Notes: generated from the letters alone by a model not told the origin. A DNA stretch of 64,000 nt from Corallium rubrum (GCA_964035015.1 OZ036004.1:14393427-14457426); one strand, 5' to 3'; positions 1-13,205 are shown, numbered from the stretch's first letter. A program made the numbers and translations.

Positions 1-2236
1 TTTACGAACTTTACCGACTGGAATTTTTTCTTTTGTTCTATGATCATCTCTTTATATTTTGAGTGTTTGCGCTGTATATTTTTTCTTAGGTTAGTCTCAT
101 ATCCGACGGTTAGTTCGAGTACATACAGAAAATTGTCTTTGGTCAAAATTAGTAGATCAGGACGATAGTCATCACCAGTAATAATAGAGGGATTAGAGAA
201 TGATGGCAAGTCAGCATAAATGGTTGAGTATATTCTGATGGGAGGTTATTAGCAATAAAATTTAGGATTGAGTCGGGTCTCCAAGTAAATCGATCAAGAT
301 AGGAACTGCAGCCAGCAACAACGTGCAACAAAGATTCAGGTTTAAGGCAGAATGAGAATTCAGAAGACGACGAGACTCCCCACATTTGAAGATTTTTACG
401 GGTTGGTAGCGAATTGTTTATGTAACGAATGGTGAAGTTGAAAATATTTTTAGGTAGTTTGGATTGACAGGTTGGCCAAATCGAATTTACTTGGGGTAGA
501 GAGAATTTTGAAATGCTGGAGAAGAATGAACCTTGACATTTTAACTGATTTTCCAATTTTTCTTCTTGAATTTCACGGAATGACTTAATTACTTCTTTTG
601 TCGATGTATATTGATCATATTGAATGTTAGTATGGTTAGACGACGATTTCCATAGGTGGGTTACTGATTCATTAGGAGATGATTTCAAAACACTGCGGAT
701 GATTGTTTGACACTGTATGAATTTAGTTGATGGGGGGATGATATTAAGACCAAATTTGTTACTGGTTAGGTAAATGTTGCTAAGTGATCCAGAAATAGGT
801 ACCTCAAGCCATTTTCGAATATATTGTTTGAAAACTGAATCCAGGTTTTCAGAAATCCAGGTCTTTTGAATTGTTGCTATAGTGAGATGCCATGAGAGTT
901 TTGAAAGAACGTAACGACTGTATAGGAGAATCTTGTTTTTCGGATGTAACGGCTTCAGATCTATTTCTTTCATGAGGTCAGTCAGTTGGGAGACTAATTT
1001 CGATTTATGTTCATTATTTGTCATTTCGTAATTAAAGTACCGTCCTAATTAGCAGAATGATTTTCCAATTTCAACAGCCGGAATAAGAGTTTTGTCAATA
1101 ATTAACTTAGGGATGTATTGAACTGATTTGGTGAGAGCTTTTTTTATGCCAAAGGTGCTACATTTATCTATTCGAATAATCATGTCCGACCATTGACACC
1201 AAATTGTAAAACGGTTTAGTAGGTGATGATTTTCAGATTCTTGGCCGGTGATTACAGCTGCGTCGTCGGCGAATTGGAACCAATGAACTGGGTTGAGAAG
1301 TTTATATGAAAAACCAAACTGTTGATATTTCTCAGATTTTATATGCTGAATAAAAGTATTGAAGCGTAGGTTAAATAGCAATGGACTGAGGCAATCTCCC
1401 TGTAAAACTCCACGACCTACTTCTATAAATGGGGTGTTAAAATCAGATGTGATGATTGATGTTTTAAAGTTCGTGTAGAGACTTTTAATCATCCAAGAAC
1501 AGATTGGATTAGATTATGATGTACTTCACCAAACGCGTTCTTGAGATCAAGGAGGGTTATAACGAGAGATCGCTGTCTTATTCGTGCTTGATTGATTATG
1601 TAAGCCATTTGTGCTGTGTGTTCAAATGCTCTCGATATATGAGGGGTGAAGCCTTTTTGAATTCCGTGTTCGGTAAAGCCATTGGCGAGTAGGTAAGAGA
1701 ACATTGCATTACGGAGACTTGAAGTGAATACTTTCAGTGGTACGGATTGAAGAGTTATTGGACGGAAGTTTTCGGGAAGATTTATCGTTTTTCTTGTGGA
1801 TTAATATGGTGCAAGCTTTCTTCCATTCATCAGGAACAGTTCCGGAAAGCCAGACGGCTTCAATTAGTTCGGTTAAATATGTTCGGAGGTATGGACAACG
1901 TTTAAAACATATAATGGAGATTTGATCAAGAGGACATGGTGAGCCAGATGTTTTCATTTTACGAATAATGTTTGTTATTTGTTGATAAGTTGGAGGTTGA
2001 AGGTTAAATTCGATAATGGGATCGGGTAACATTGGAATCCAACTTGGAATTTGAAATATTTTGTTTGGGTTGATCTTGGTCAAAACTGTCTTAAAATACT
2101 TTAAACAATCGTCCATATTGAAGGTAGGGAGAATCGATTCGTTGCAATTAATAATTTTCTTCACATATCCCCAGAAATTACGTTCAAAGTATTTGTCGTG
2201 GTTAAACGAATCGTCGGTATTATTAGGAACGTTGTC
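1..2236 (-). pseudogene. Non-LTR retrotransposon (REL-endonuclease LINE) pol fragment
   Basis: Read right to left, the pieces follow the order of a reverse transcriptase that ends in a restriction-like endonuclease. The RT N-terminal block lies at 2236-1709, motif A (LDLKNAFGEV) at 1704-1489, and LQGDCLSPLLFNL plus the catalytic FADDAAV at 1492-1049. The connection region with a cysteine/histidine cluster (HVVAGC) lies at 1024-149. A different frame at 170-1 gives RPDLLI...LYVLELTVGYE, the PD-(D/E)xK endonuclease. At least three frameshifts separate the pieces, so the copy is dead. The end of the element lies beyond base 1. The endonuclease type points to the R2/NeSL/R4 side of the LINE tree rather than APE-type LINEs; the exact clade is not certain. 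Confidence 0.8.
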
Positions 2237-2241
2237 ATTAT

Positions 2242-2242
2242 C

Positions 2243-2322
<80 letters not shown>
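2242..2322. repeat. (TAA)n microsatellite, left flank of the REL LINE
   Basis: An almost perfect TAA/ATA trinucleotide array of about 80 bases. It directly abuts the 3' end of the LINE at 2323-5992. A second TAA array lies at that element's other end. Confidence 0.95.
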
Positions 2323-5300
2323 TTTATTTAGAATTTAAATACTTAGTACACTTTTTCAATAATGTCAATCAATTAATGTCAGTTAGTTCAATTAAAAATA
2401 TATAAAATCCGTTCAAATATTAAATTAGTTAAAATGTACATCCAAAGTTAAAAAATACAGTTTCATTCAGAAAAAAACCCAACTTAACTTACAATAATTA
2501 CAGATATAGATTATAATTATAAATAATAATAATAGATAAGAATATTATAAATATTGATTAAAATATTTTTCTTTTCCAAATCTAATCTTTAAGAACTTCA
2601 ACTAATGGATCCTTGCATCACCAGTCTCTATGTCTAAATCAATATCTTTAATATTACAATGTACTCTTCTTATCACTCTAGACCCTCTAAGACATAACAG
2701 GGCTGATCGAAGGATTGAAAAGGATATCTTTGCTCTTATCCACGCCATTGTCTTCGAATACATCTCTCCTTTCTTATTAGCGAGTAGCTCAGCTAATCGA
2801 CTGCGATATCTCAGACACTCTTCTCCCATTCCACCAGTTGTTGTAAATATCAGCGGTGTAAATGTTCCTTGTTCTATATCTGTGACCCGTCTGTTATACA
2901 TGCGTTTCTTCTCATTCTCATGCATGCGGTAGATCTGTTTAGGAGTTAGATCTATGTAAGATTCCGCATTTGGGTGACATACCCGGACATCGAAGAATGC
3001 AGATCTTTGTTTCTCCCAAAAACCACGTGCATGTACATCAAGTCGGGCGTCCGCTGATTTGTTTGATCCAGGGTTTAGGACTTCGCCATTGACTTCTTGC
3101 AACACTGGTTCGATCTGTACATCGTTGCAAACGGTATTCAGCAGTTCAGCTTCCAAATCTCGTAATTCATTGTGGCGTTGAATGATGAACCCTCCTCGTC
3201 TACATATCATTGCATGGTCTGTGTTAAAGGACTCTCCGCATACACACTTCGATGGGTTATCGTTGAAAGGCCAATCATATCTTAACTTCAATGCATCTCT
3301 GAACTCACGCTTGCTTAAAGTAAAGCCCATCTCTGAAATCGGAATAACTGTCAACCAGGTAGAGGCTCCTTTCTCTGAGGCAAATTCCAACATTCGCTTC
3401 ACCTTTTGCGATGCTGAGCTGTTGATGACTTCAGCTTTTTCCTTGATAACCTCGTTTTTCTCTTTCCGTACCATCTGTTTCAGCGTTTGTATTCTGCAAT
3501 CATCAGGTAGTTCATGCATTTGTGATTTGATTTGTTCCACCAATGGGGCTGTTACTTTTGTGGACGCTGCGTATTCTTCATCTGCTTCTTGGCATGGGTT
3601 TGTGACTCCAAGACCACCCTTTCTCACTGGTAGTGCCAGAATCTCGCGCTCAAGTTGGGTGCACTCGTGGTCTGTCAAAGCTGGTAGGAAGACCTTGGCT
3701 ATTGCATTCTCTAATGGTTGTATTAGATCTTTAATTTCGGGTAGAGTTCGCAGGAAATATGTCCATCGATGTTTCAGGCCAAAGGTATAAACGGCGTAAC
3801 TTGCTTGAGGATGTGTTGTTGCAAATTCGGCTAACTTGGTTATCTCTTTTATCCATTCTTCTACTTTCTCGTTGACATATTCGGTCAGGTAAGATCTCGA
3901 TCCAACTACTGCTCCTAGATGTTTCTGTCCTTCCGTTGTGATGTTGATGGCAGTTTCTCCAAAGGTCTCCCTTGCGATTTCTTCTTTCTCCGGTTTTACG
4001 ATTAACCAACATTTCTCATCCTTTGGAAAGTAACCATGCATAGTCAGGCCCAGTTTCTGCCAATGTGTCCCACCACCTCTTTAACTGCGTCGTAGATCCT
4101 GCTCCACTTGCATCGTCGGCAAACCAGCACTGCTTTGTAGAACTTGCAAGATGCAAGTGTGTGATGAGTGGTTGAAGGCCTAAGGGTCACCTTGTGTCAT
4201 ACCTTCAGATGATTTGAGTTCCTGGCCTCCAACTATAAACAATCGTGATGGTACCCTATACGTATTTATCGCATAGGTCGCAATAGTCGGGCATAGAACT
4301 CTGGTGTTGTGGAGAGCGGCAGCTCTGTTCAGGGCGTTGAAGGCATTGGAGGCATCAATGAGCAAGATCGCATCTGTGTCATCTGCATGAAATATATTAC
4401 GCATGGCATGGATTGCAGCTTCACTCCCGGAAGATTGACCCGCACAGACCTGAAGTGAACCACTTGCTTCCATTACATCTGGTTTGACAACATTCATCAC
4501 ACACTTACTGATTATTCTTCTTAACACCTCACCCACCCCAATTGGTCTGACTGCACCTTCACCTTTGTCTAAAGGAATTAGACGGCTTGCTACTATCGCC
4601 TCAATCGAAGATGGGTCAACAAATTCAGTGCACAGAGTCTTTGTTAGGGTAGCCAATGCCTCACAAAGCGCTGTGGAAGATTGCTTGAATGACTTGCAGG
4701 CAAGTATTCGCTTGAAGCCATTTGCATCAACACCAGATGGGCCGCCAGATCCTTTCGTCTTCAGGGCAGCGTCTCGTATCATTTCTCCATTTATTCCAAT
4801 ATACAAACTTTCTGGTACATCTTGCATTGGTCCAGAAAGAAGTGTTCCAGATTTCGCTTCTTGTGCTTCTGGGTGTTTCTGGCGTAGCTGAAGCATTACA
4901 TCATCCGTTAGGGGTAGCACACCTCCACAAACATCATCACTTAGAAAACGCATCGCCGAATTTATTTGGCCCTCCATAACAAGTTTGGCAAATATTTTGG
5001 CTCTATTAGGAGGTTCACATTTCTTTCCCTTTCCGATGCGGGCCTGAATCATTCTTCCTTCTCGTAGCAGCTTATCAATTTCTCCATCTTTCCATAAGGC
5101 CAAACGTTTCTTTAGGCATTCTTTGTGGTCTTTTGCTTTAGACTTTTGACCCGGCTTCTGTAGTCCAACAGCCAGAAGCACAAAAGCGGCTTTCAGAGCA
5201 ATCTGTTGCTTTTCGGATTTATTGTTCCATTGATTGATATGCATTGTTAATTGATCAATAAAATCTCTTCCTATTTTCCCATAAGGGACAAGAAACACAT

Positions 5301-5992
5301 TCTTTCTCCATGATATGATTTCATTGTATGCCTTTGTAATGGATGATGTTTGAATTATTATCGGAGCGCCATCAGCATCTTTTCCCCATTCAATCGTGGT
5401 AGGTTAGTCCACCGTGATGTAATCTGGCAGACGTGTCGAGGACTCTTCTTCAATATCATTTTTTCGCTTTTCGCTTTGTGTATTCACATGAGGTGGCCGT
5501 AAGGCATGTATCTCGTCTTCATATTGATCGTCAAACCCATCAACCGTTTCATGCAAATTTATGTTTGAAATTTCCAAATTTGCATTTTCAGTTGTCAGTG
5601 CTTCGATATCCCGCCTTTCAGCTCTGATTTCGTCTTCATCTTCTTTCGCTGAGGCGACTGTAATTTCTACTCCATCGCCGTTAATCTTCCCACACACGCT
5701 TCCCACTGTTTTCTCCAATCTTGCTGCCTGATCTCTTAAATTTTGGCTTGTCAATCCAAGGTTTGCATATCCTCGTTTCTCCCATAGCTCCTTCATAACT
5801 TTGATATAGCCTTTTCTTCTTCCATTCTCGTTTAGAGGCGGATCGTTTGACACAATCATGATATTGGCTTTCCTTTTGCAATCCAAACAATCTAAATTCA
5901 TTTGTTCGGTCCATTTCAAACGTTTTGATCTTCTTATCGTGCTATTTGTCGCGTTCGCCATATTCTAGAACCGCCACTCACGACCGCCACTC
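2323..5992 (-). mobile_element. REL-type LINE inserted in a TAA microsatellite (Dong/R4-like by target)
   Basis: The body between the two TAA arrays is one minus-strand non-LTR retrotransposon. It has a coding region at 5961-2602 and an AT-rich 3' tail at 2601-2323 with no coding content. It has a restriction-like endonuclease and sits inside a TAA repeat. R4-clade Dong elements are known to insert into TAA repeats, so I infer a similar target preference here. The clade has not been tested by phylogeny. Confidence 0.7.
2602..5961 (-). pseudogene. REL LINE polyprotein (Myb-like, RT, zinc knuckle, restriction-like endonuclease)
   Basis: A single long frame starts at 5961 with a basic N-terminus (RRSKRLKWTEQMNL) and a Myb-like plus coiled-coil region. 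It meets one in-frame TAA at 5404-5406 and continues in the same frame. RT motif A reads [15 protein letters not shown] near 4330, followed by EGMTQGDP near 4180. Bases 4179-4042 hold the catalytic CWFADDASGAG in a shifted frame, and the original frame resumes at 4041. Two compensating indels therefore bracket the active site. The C-terminal ORF (4041-2602, 479 aa) has a CxC...H...C cluster ([15 protein letters not shown]). It then has the endonuclease signature SADARLDV...AFFDVRV near residues 330-350. The domain order is that of REL LINEs, which have one ORF. Confidence 0.82.
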
Positions 5993-6005
5993 AATAAAAT
6001 AATAA

Positions 6006-6089
<84 letters not shown>
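5993..6089. repeat. (TAA)n microsatellite, right flank of the REL LINE
   Basis: TAA trinucleotide array of about 95 bases that follows the 5' end of the LINE. With the array at 2242-2322 it looks like one microsatellite split by the insertion. Confidence 0.95.
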
Positions 6090-6090
<1 letters not shown>

Positions 6091-6094
6091 GTCT

Positions 6095-6830
6095 GGCCAA
6101 TTTTTCATAAACCTTTGGCACCACCGAACTGGAGAAAGTTTCCCCCCATTTACTCAATCGTCCTGAGAAGCAGGATTACATTGGATCTCTCCCCGACGTT
6201 GGCGATCGTGAGAAGTTTTATACTTTCTGGTTAACGACTACGTCTTCGATTTCCAGGCAGAAATTCGATGCTACTGCCAGTCAGATCTCGACATTGTTCC
6301 AAGTTGTTGCCTCTAGTTTCGTGAACTTTTATATAATGTGACTAATGCAGATCCCTTCGCGCAATGTCTTACCATCGCCTGAGCCTGCAATTACATTTTT
6401 CGCAAAACCTTCCTTACAAAGAATTCCATCGCGGTCATTCGTCCTCAAGGGTACAGACCCGAAAACAAACAATCCATCGTCATAGCTCATTGGGAAGTAC
6501 CTCGTTGATGGTTTTAACACCGAAACCAATACTCTATGGGAGTTTCAAGGCTGCCTGTGGCACGGATGTCCAAAATGTTACGCTCGAGACACTGTGAATC
6601 CTGTCAACCATCTCATCATGCACGAACTTCACCAGAGAACCCAAGAAAAAGTTAAGTTCCTGAAAGACAACGGTTACAACGTCGTGGAAAAATGGACGTG
6701 CGATATTTACCGCCAACTCGAAACAGACCTCGAGATGAGGACCTTTTTCGACCGCTTAGAGATGTCCGAGCCCCTGGAACCACGGGAAAGGTTTTTTTTT
6801 GCGAAAGAACGTAACGCAACCATTGTAAGA
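6095..6830 (+). pseudogene. Maverick/Polinton DNA polymerase B fragment
   Basis: Broken plus-strand frames match the exonuclease-to-polymerase region of protein-primed family-B polymerases of Mavericks/Polintons. Readable blocks include HLLNRPEKQDYIGSLPD near 6160, FQAEI...YCQSD near 6250-6290, the conserved EFQGCLWHGCPKCY near 6540, and WTCDIYRQLETD near 6700. Frame changes and internal stops are frequent, and the palm catalytic motifs are absent. Together with the end-like sequence at 9180-9525 this is the rest of an older Maverick in the same orientation as the 22-37 kb copy. Confidence 0.8.
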
Positions 6831-7207
6831 TGGTGGAGGTCGCTTACAGCTGCTCAGCCGATAAATCCTGACTCCAAACAAGTTCAAACTCAGTCTGACA
6901 ACTCAAAGTTTTCATCTTTGCCAAACCTAAAGATAGCATGGAGTGGCGACTACGAATCAATGAAGAATTTCGTGAAGGATGAGGGAAATATTATAGGTGA
7001 ATGGACTTCCCTCGGCGGAGAGAATATTGGTGGAAGAACAAAAAATACATAGTAATAGATGGTGTAAACGCGAAGCGTGTAGTACATATTTTACTAAGAT
7101 ATGTTGGTGAAAGCACAGCCTTATTAATGCTGAGTTTAATCCGAGTGAAGCGAAGCATTCAAGCACTTGCTCACTTAGTGAGCTCTTAACGGATATCGAA
7201 GGTCTTC

Positions 7208-7210
<3 letters not shown>
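6831..7210 (+). other. Open tail after the PolB relic, unassigned
   Basis: The last PolB frame stays open to 7052 but the sequence after 6830 no longer looks like polymerase. It contains a segment (SGDYESMKNFVKDEGNIIGEWTSLGGE) that I do not recognise securely; it resembles repetitive cnidarian ORFs. It could be the N-terminal part of another transposon gene joined by deletion. Bases 7053-7210 show no coding signal. Confidence 0.3.

Positions 7211-7279
<69 letters not shown>
7211..7279. repeat. (TA)n microsatellite
   Basis: About 34 perfect TA dinucleotides. Similar TA tracts occur at 42228-42312, 43541-43597 and 43845-43914. Confidence 0.97.
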
Positions 7280-7281
<2 letters not shown>

Positions 7282-7339
7282 AAATGAGGTAAGAATATTT
7301 AAAATTTGTAAGGTTAACAAGCAAGAAGAAGAAAACAGC

Positions 7340-8305
<966 letters not shown>

Positions 8306-8349
8306 GACTCCCAACAAGCTGCTTAGCTTTAGGAGTTATAATCCCGAGA

Positions 8350-9080
8350 ACTGTATTGAAATTAAAACTTACCCGGCAATGCGTGCCATATAACAAACAA
8401 GGTAGTCGAACTATGTGGGACTGTTGCTGTGAACAGTCCTTCCTTGGTTATAATTACTGAATCTTGGCTAAATTCAAGCATCCCTGACGCTGGCTGCGGT
8501 AGCGATATAAGTAATAATCTCAATACATAACGCCGTGATCGACCCACACCTGGAGGTGGAGTCCTAGCCTACGTTAATAATTTACATACCAACTGTAATC
8601 TTTAAGGACCATTATATAATTATTTATACAGATACTGCATGTATATGCAAATGAGAGCACGTGTCGGCAATAAAAGAAGGCGCGGCTGTCGGAATAGCAA
8701 AGGTCTCGTTGTAAGGCGAAGAGAAGATAAGCCAGGAGAGCTACCCACTGAGCAAACCACGACGAGACTAGCCCACCATTACCTTCTGCTGGACAAGTCA
8801 AGGCTATACCTAGACACTTACATCCCAGGAAGGCTACCGGTTCAGATGAGATTCCTCCATGGTTACTGAAGAGGTACTGCGAACAACTTGCTCTAGTTAT
8901 TCATGATATTATTTGTTCCAGCATTACGCAGTCCAAATATCCAACTCAATACAAACATGCACTAATACCGTACTAATGTACCCACCTATAATGAGATGGA
9001 AAACGATTTTCGACAAATCTCGGTTCTTCCACAACTGGCAAAAGTCCTGGAAAAACTTCAGCTCATAAACGTGTTGAAGA
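8350..9080 (+). mobile_element. CR1-like LINE fragments (endonuclease and RT N-terminus)
   Basis: Around 8440-8590 broken frames read IITESWLNSSIPD and RRDRPTPGGGVLAYVNN, typical of the APE-type endonuclease of CR1/L2-like LINEs. At 8830-9070 the frames read PRKATGSDEIPPWLLKR and FRQISVLPQLAKVLEKLQL, the entry into the RT domain. The intervening part is deleted and no catalytic RT box is present. This is a dead, internally deleted copy. Confidence 0.75.
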
Positions 9081-9179
9081 CATATTCTGGGTATTTTATC
9101 ACTAATGCTGTCGAATAGTACTCGGACGTTCTTCTAGACAAGGTAATTTTCTTTAATTCATCGTAAATAATATCACGAC

Positions 9180-9525
9180 GGTACATGCGCTCTGAACGTC
9201 TACATGTCCCACAACTGTCAGCAGGGTAAAGTGTATAAATTAAAGTTGATTGCTATTACTTATAAGGAACATAAGTCGAGCGTCTTTTGATAATGACGTA
9301 ACCGAGAACTTTAGGAATGAGCCAGAGAGCTGTCGGTTACACGAGGGGTTGACTGAGACTTAGGGTTAGGGGGTTCTGGAAGATTAGGTTTAAGCGTTAA
9401 TGACGTAATGCGCCGCAAAATGAATACCAAAGATTAGGAGGTCTCGAAGGAGCCTGAGAACGATGACGTATGCATAAATAATAAGTTGAATAATTAATGA
9501 GGCGCCATGGATCAACCGCCTGCAT
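9180..9525 (+). mobile_element. Right-end relic of an older Maverick/Polinton
   Basis: The sequence resembles the right subterminal region of the complete Maverick at 36395-36730 plus its inner TIR. Shared blocks include the sentence-like run around CTACATGTCCCACAA, ATTACTTATAAGGA, GGTTGACTGAG/GGTTGAGTGAG and GAGCCTGAGAA followed by TGACGTATGCATAAATAATA. The match ends in TTAATGAGGCG, which in the complete copy lies about 50 bases inside the end; the tip itself is replaced. No target duplication is visible. Confidence 0.65.
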
Positions 9526-9542
9526 GGTTTTCTATGACAATT

Positions 9543-10380
9543 ACTGCGGATTTAGGTTGAGTGTTTTGGGACATCCGTTGCAGTAAATCGTTCGCCAAAA
9601 TAAAATCAAGGCGTTGCTAACGCCAAATGTCAGGCGTTTCCAAGAGAAACATCAAACAATAGTTATACTGTAGTTTCTTTGCTGGGCTAAATCACGAAGA
9701 CGTGTGATCATGATAGAGCTAAATTTATCGAAGGTAATGTTGAGTATATTCGTACTATTTCTCAACTCGAAGGACGCCAGTTTAAGTGCTATACCAACGC
9801 TCCACATTTTTACGTCATTGCCACAATTGTCAGACTCGCGGTCAGTCTGAGACAATAGGCGAGTTTCAGGGTGTTGCGCGCGCATCATTTTTCAAAAAAA
9901 CTGGCAAGCTCCACTCAACGTAAACGTACTGTTTAAAACCAACAAAGTATAGATACAGTTTCTGGATATTTAACACTGTTATTCTGTTGTTGTTGGCTCG
10001 CTAGCAAGTCTGTTTGCCATTGCTTATTTTGTAGAGAGCCCGCCAAGAGCCCGCCAATTCCTTTCCAAAACGATGCGCGCGCAACACCCTGAAACTCGCC
10101 TATTCGACAATTTGGCGCCATGTTTTTAAGGAATCGTTTTCAGGCTCAATGCGTCCAAGTAAAAATAATTAAATTCGACTAAAATTCGACGGTTAACTCG
10201 ACGTCGCATTTGCGTCGCATTAACGACAAAGTTAATTCGAATTAAACTCGTCTATTGCGCGACGTTTACCGCAGGCCTTATAAAAAACTTCGAATTTGCA
10301 ATAGTAATGCCGTGATTTAATTGGCCAAACAGTCAACGGAAACGGACGATGTCCTAAAACACTGAACCTAAATCCGCAGT
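9543..10380. mobile_element. 838-bp inverted-repeat element (MITE-like)
   Basis: Terminal inverted repeats of about 37-40 bases: ACTGCGGATTTAGGTTGAGT at 9543 and its complement ending at 10380, continuing into TTTTAGGACATC on both sides. No transposase is present. I see no convincing target duplication. A second inverted-repeat element lies within it. Confidence 0.7.
9854..10104. mobile_element. 251-bp inner inverted-repeat element
   Basis: A 33-base perfect inverted repeat (AATAGGCGAGTTTCAGGGTG... at 9854-9886 and its complement at 10072-10104) bounds a short non-coding core. It lies inside the 9543-10380 element, so it is a younger insertion or an internal foldback. Confidence 0.7.
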
Positions 10381-10718
10381 ACACTAAAAATTATTATGTA
10401 AGAGTTAAATCCCGAGAACGGAGGTGTTGAGTCCGTATACTCATCGCAAAGCGGACGAAGGATGTATACATATACATCCCTCGTTTGTAGGGATGTATAG
10501 ATACATCCCTTATCTTTATTAAATCGTTGTCAAATCATCCATATAACCAATTCAATTGAGTTCATTTCCCCCGAAATTCCCTGCTGAATATCAAACCCTC
10601 CCCGGCTTTTGAGGATGTAAGAGAAATAAAGCCCGCGGTACATCAGAGAAAACCGACCCAATCATGAAATAATGATATTTACAATCGACAAATATGAAAT
10701 AATAGAATTAATAGATAC
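10381..10718. other. ATR intron or 3' flank, no gene seen
   Basis: Contains a short imperfect repeat around 10460-10510 (GGATGTATA / ATACATCCC inverted). I searched it for the final FATC exon of ATR on the minus strand and found none. Confidence 0.5.
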
Positions 10719-10826
10719 CGTGATCAGCTGATAAACCTCTCCTTCAATGGACAGTGGCAATAGAATCTTGTTCTTGTTGCTGTACCCAAGAAGTCTTTGG
10801 TCGATTTGCTTTACAATCTTGAGACC
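10719..10826 (-). CDS. ATR: ATR kinase exon, segment just before FATC
   Basis: 108 bases, 36 codons in phase 0, preceded by CCTAG and followed by GTATCT on the minus strand. It encodes a segment ending LPLSIEGEVYQLIT, the conserved PRD/pre-FATC region of ATR (LPLSIEGHVHYLI in vertebrates), with a QIDQRL block upstream. In ATR this part follows the kinase C-lobe and precedes the terminal FATC motif. The next exon should hold the FATC end and was not found downstream, so it is beyond base 1, diverged, or hidden by the inserted elements. Confidence 0.85.
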
Positions 10827-11294
10827 CTAGGAATAATGTACGAAACGCGTTATTTACTAATTATTGCTAAGTTTGCTTGTCTGTCTGTTAGTCTGTCACC
10901 AAAATATTTCCAAAAGTTTTAAACTGATATTGATGTTGCTTTGGGGATAAGTTGCGCACATACAACCACTAACTTTTCGTTACATTTGGTTGAAAGCTGA
11001 ATACAAGTTTCATAAAAATCTAATCGAAAGATTCTCGATGTAGAAGAAATGAATGAAAAAAAAGTGCCTGATTGCGTTCGTTATGTTACGAAATAACAAT
11101 TAACTTGACAGTTTCATTGTTTGTAGAATATGGTTATACGGACCAATAAGCCAGTTCGTAATCTCGATTGCGTATCAGAATGACGCATTCCGCGTGGGGA
11201 TAAAACTTATTTCAAGTTCACAACATCAGGCTAAGGCAACAGGATTTATTGCATTTTCATATTCTTTATACTGAAAGCTCAACTTGATGTTATA

Positions 11295-11447
11295 ATATAG
11301 ATAGGTTTTGCGGAAACACCACGTAAAATATTTATTTGCTAACAATAACGTGAGCCAACAACTTGTTGTTATTGAAGGCCTGAGTCAACAGGCCGAAAGC
11401 TTACCAAATAAATATTTTACGTGTGTTTCCACAAAACCTATCTATAT
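11295..11447. repeat. Foldback with hammerhead-like core, possible Penelope terminal repeat
   Basis: An inverted repeat of about 43 bases (arms 11295-11338 and 11406-11447) encloses a hairpin GGCCTG/CAGGCC followed by CCGAAAGC. This layout resembles the hammerhead ribozymes carried in Penelope-like element terminal repeats (stem II then GAAA). The expected CUGANGA box is degraded, so it would be inactive. It resembles the better-preserved candidate at 41045-41210. Confidence 0.4.
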
Positions 11448-11737
11448 ATTACATTATCGCCATGAAAACTTTCAAGATATTAAAACAAGTTTTGTCCGGA
11501 TGCAGAACGCGTCATTTTCATGCGCAGTCGAGATTACAAAATGGTTTATTAGTCATTAAGTATTTTATTCGTACACAGTACATGGGTCTGGTGGGCCAGC
11601 CTGGTTAGCATATTTTGCATATTTTGTTTAGTTATGAACTTCCCTCAATAACACGCAGGATGAGGTATCGCGTAAATGAGTGGCCTCTGCTAATTGCGAT
11701 ATACAGAGACAACCATCTTCCACATATTAAGACTTAC

Positions 11738-11828
11738 TTCTTCTTTTGCAGCAGAGGTTCCAGCTGTATCGCGATGCCGTCTCTCACCCCACTCTACTAG
11801 TGGATCATAAACGAACGTCTTTAAAACA
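11738..11828 (-). CDS. ATR: ATR kinase exon, C-lobe end
   Basis: 91 bases, preceded by TGTAG and followed by GTAAGT. It begins with the third base of a split Ser codon whose first two bases end the exon at 13250-13335, then has 30 codons. VLKTFVYDPLVEWGE matches the conserved ATR segment (VLKTFLHDPLVEW). The remainder is a polar linker (HRDTAGTSAAKEE), as expected for the variable stretch after this motif. Confidence 0.9.
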
Positions 11829-11968
11829 CTACACAAAAACAAATAATAATAAAAAAAATTAACGATTGAAAATCGTTTTGTTAAACTAAATTTAACAGAT
11901 GTTAAGATAAGTTGATCAGTTGAGTTAGTTGAGTTCGCTTGAGTTCACTTGAGTTTGTAGCGTAGCGT

Positions 11969-12209
11969 AGAATGGAGTGGAGTGGAGTGGAGTGGAGTGG
12001 AGTGGGGTGGGGTGGGGTAAGGTAGGGTAGGGTGGGTAGGGTAGGGTAAGGCAGAGTAGGGCAGAGTAGGGCAGAGTAGAGTAGAGTAGAGCAGAGTAGA
12101 GTAGAGTAGAGTAGAGTAGAGTAGAGTGGAGTGGAGTGGAGTGGAGTGGAGTGGAGTGGAGTGGAGTGGAGTGGAGTGGAGTAGAGTAGAGTAGAGTAGA
12201 GTAGAGTAG
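11969..12209. repeat. Pentanucleotide satellite (GGAGT and variants)
   Basis: Tandem 5-mers (GAGTG, GTAGA, GGGTA variants) directly joined to the heptamer array that follows. Long open frames through it on both strands are products of the low-complexity repeat and not genes. Confidence 0.95.
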
Positions 12210-12790
<581 letters not shown>

Positions 12791-12924
12791 CACTCTGTAC
12801 TGCACTGCACTCTGCACTCTGTACTGCACTGCACTGCAGTACGGTATAACAAGCGGGGAAAACCGCGGAATGGTTTAAAAATTTATCAAGTGCGCTAGCG
12901 CAGATAAAAACCCCCACTGTCAAG

Positions 12925-13205
12925 AACCGCAAGACACGTCTTCAGGCTTCAATGTGTTAAAGAGATAGATTTTAACACTTTGAGGCTTGTACCTCTCCTT
13001 GTGCTGAATAAAATCATCTGGCGTTAGCTAGAATAACCTCTCCCTGTGCTGAAATAAAATCGTCTAGCGTTAGCCAGAATAAAATATCAAAGACACGTCT
13101 TCAGGCTTCAATGTGTTAAAGAGATAGGTTTTAACACTTTGAGGCTTGGACCTCTCCCTGTGCTGAATAAAATCGTCTGGCGTTAGCCAGAATAAAATAC
13201 TATAA
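12925..13205. repeat. Tandem duplication of about 160 bp
   Basis: Two copies of a unit starting CAAGACACGTCTTCAGGCTT (about 12928 and 13088), containing TTAACACTTTGAGGCTTG and CTGGCGTTAGCCAGAATAA. Third partial copies of the GTTAGCCAGAATAA block occur within. Non-coding. Confidence 0.8.

Noticed and set aside
3182-3790. 202-codon plus-strand ORF
   Set aside because: Lies opposite the RT/endonuclease frame of the REL LINE and has no domain.
2602-5961. Interpretation as a captured host gene
   Set aside because: RT, zinc-knuckle and endonuclease motifs in LINE order and TAA-repeat flanks show a retrotransposon.
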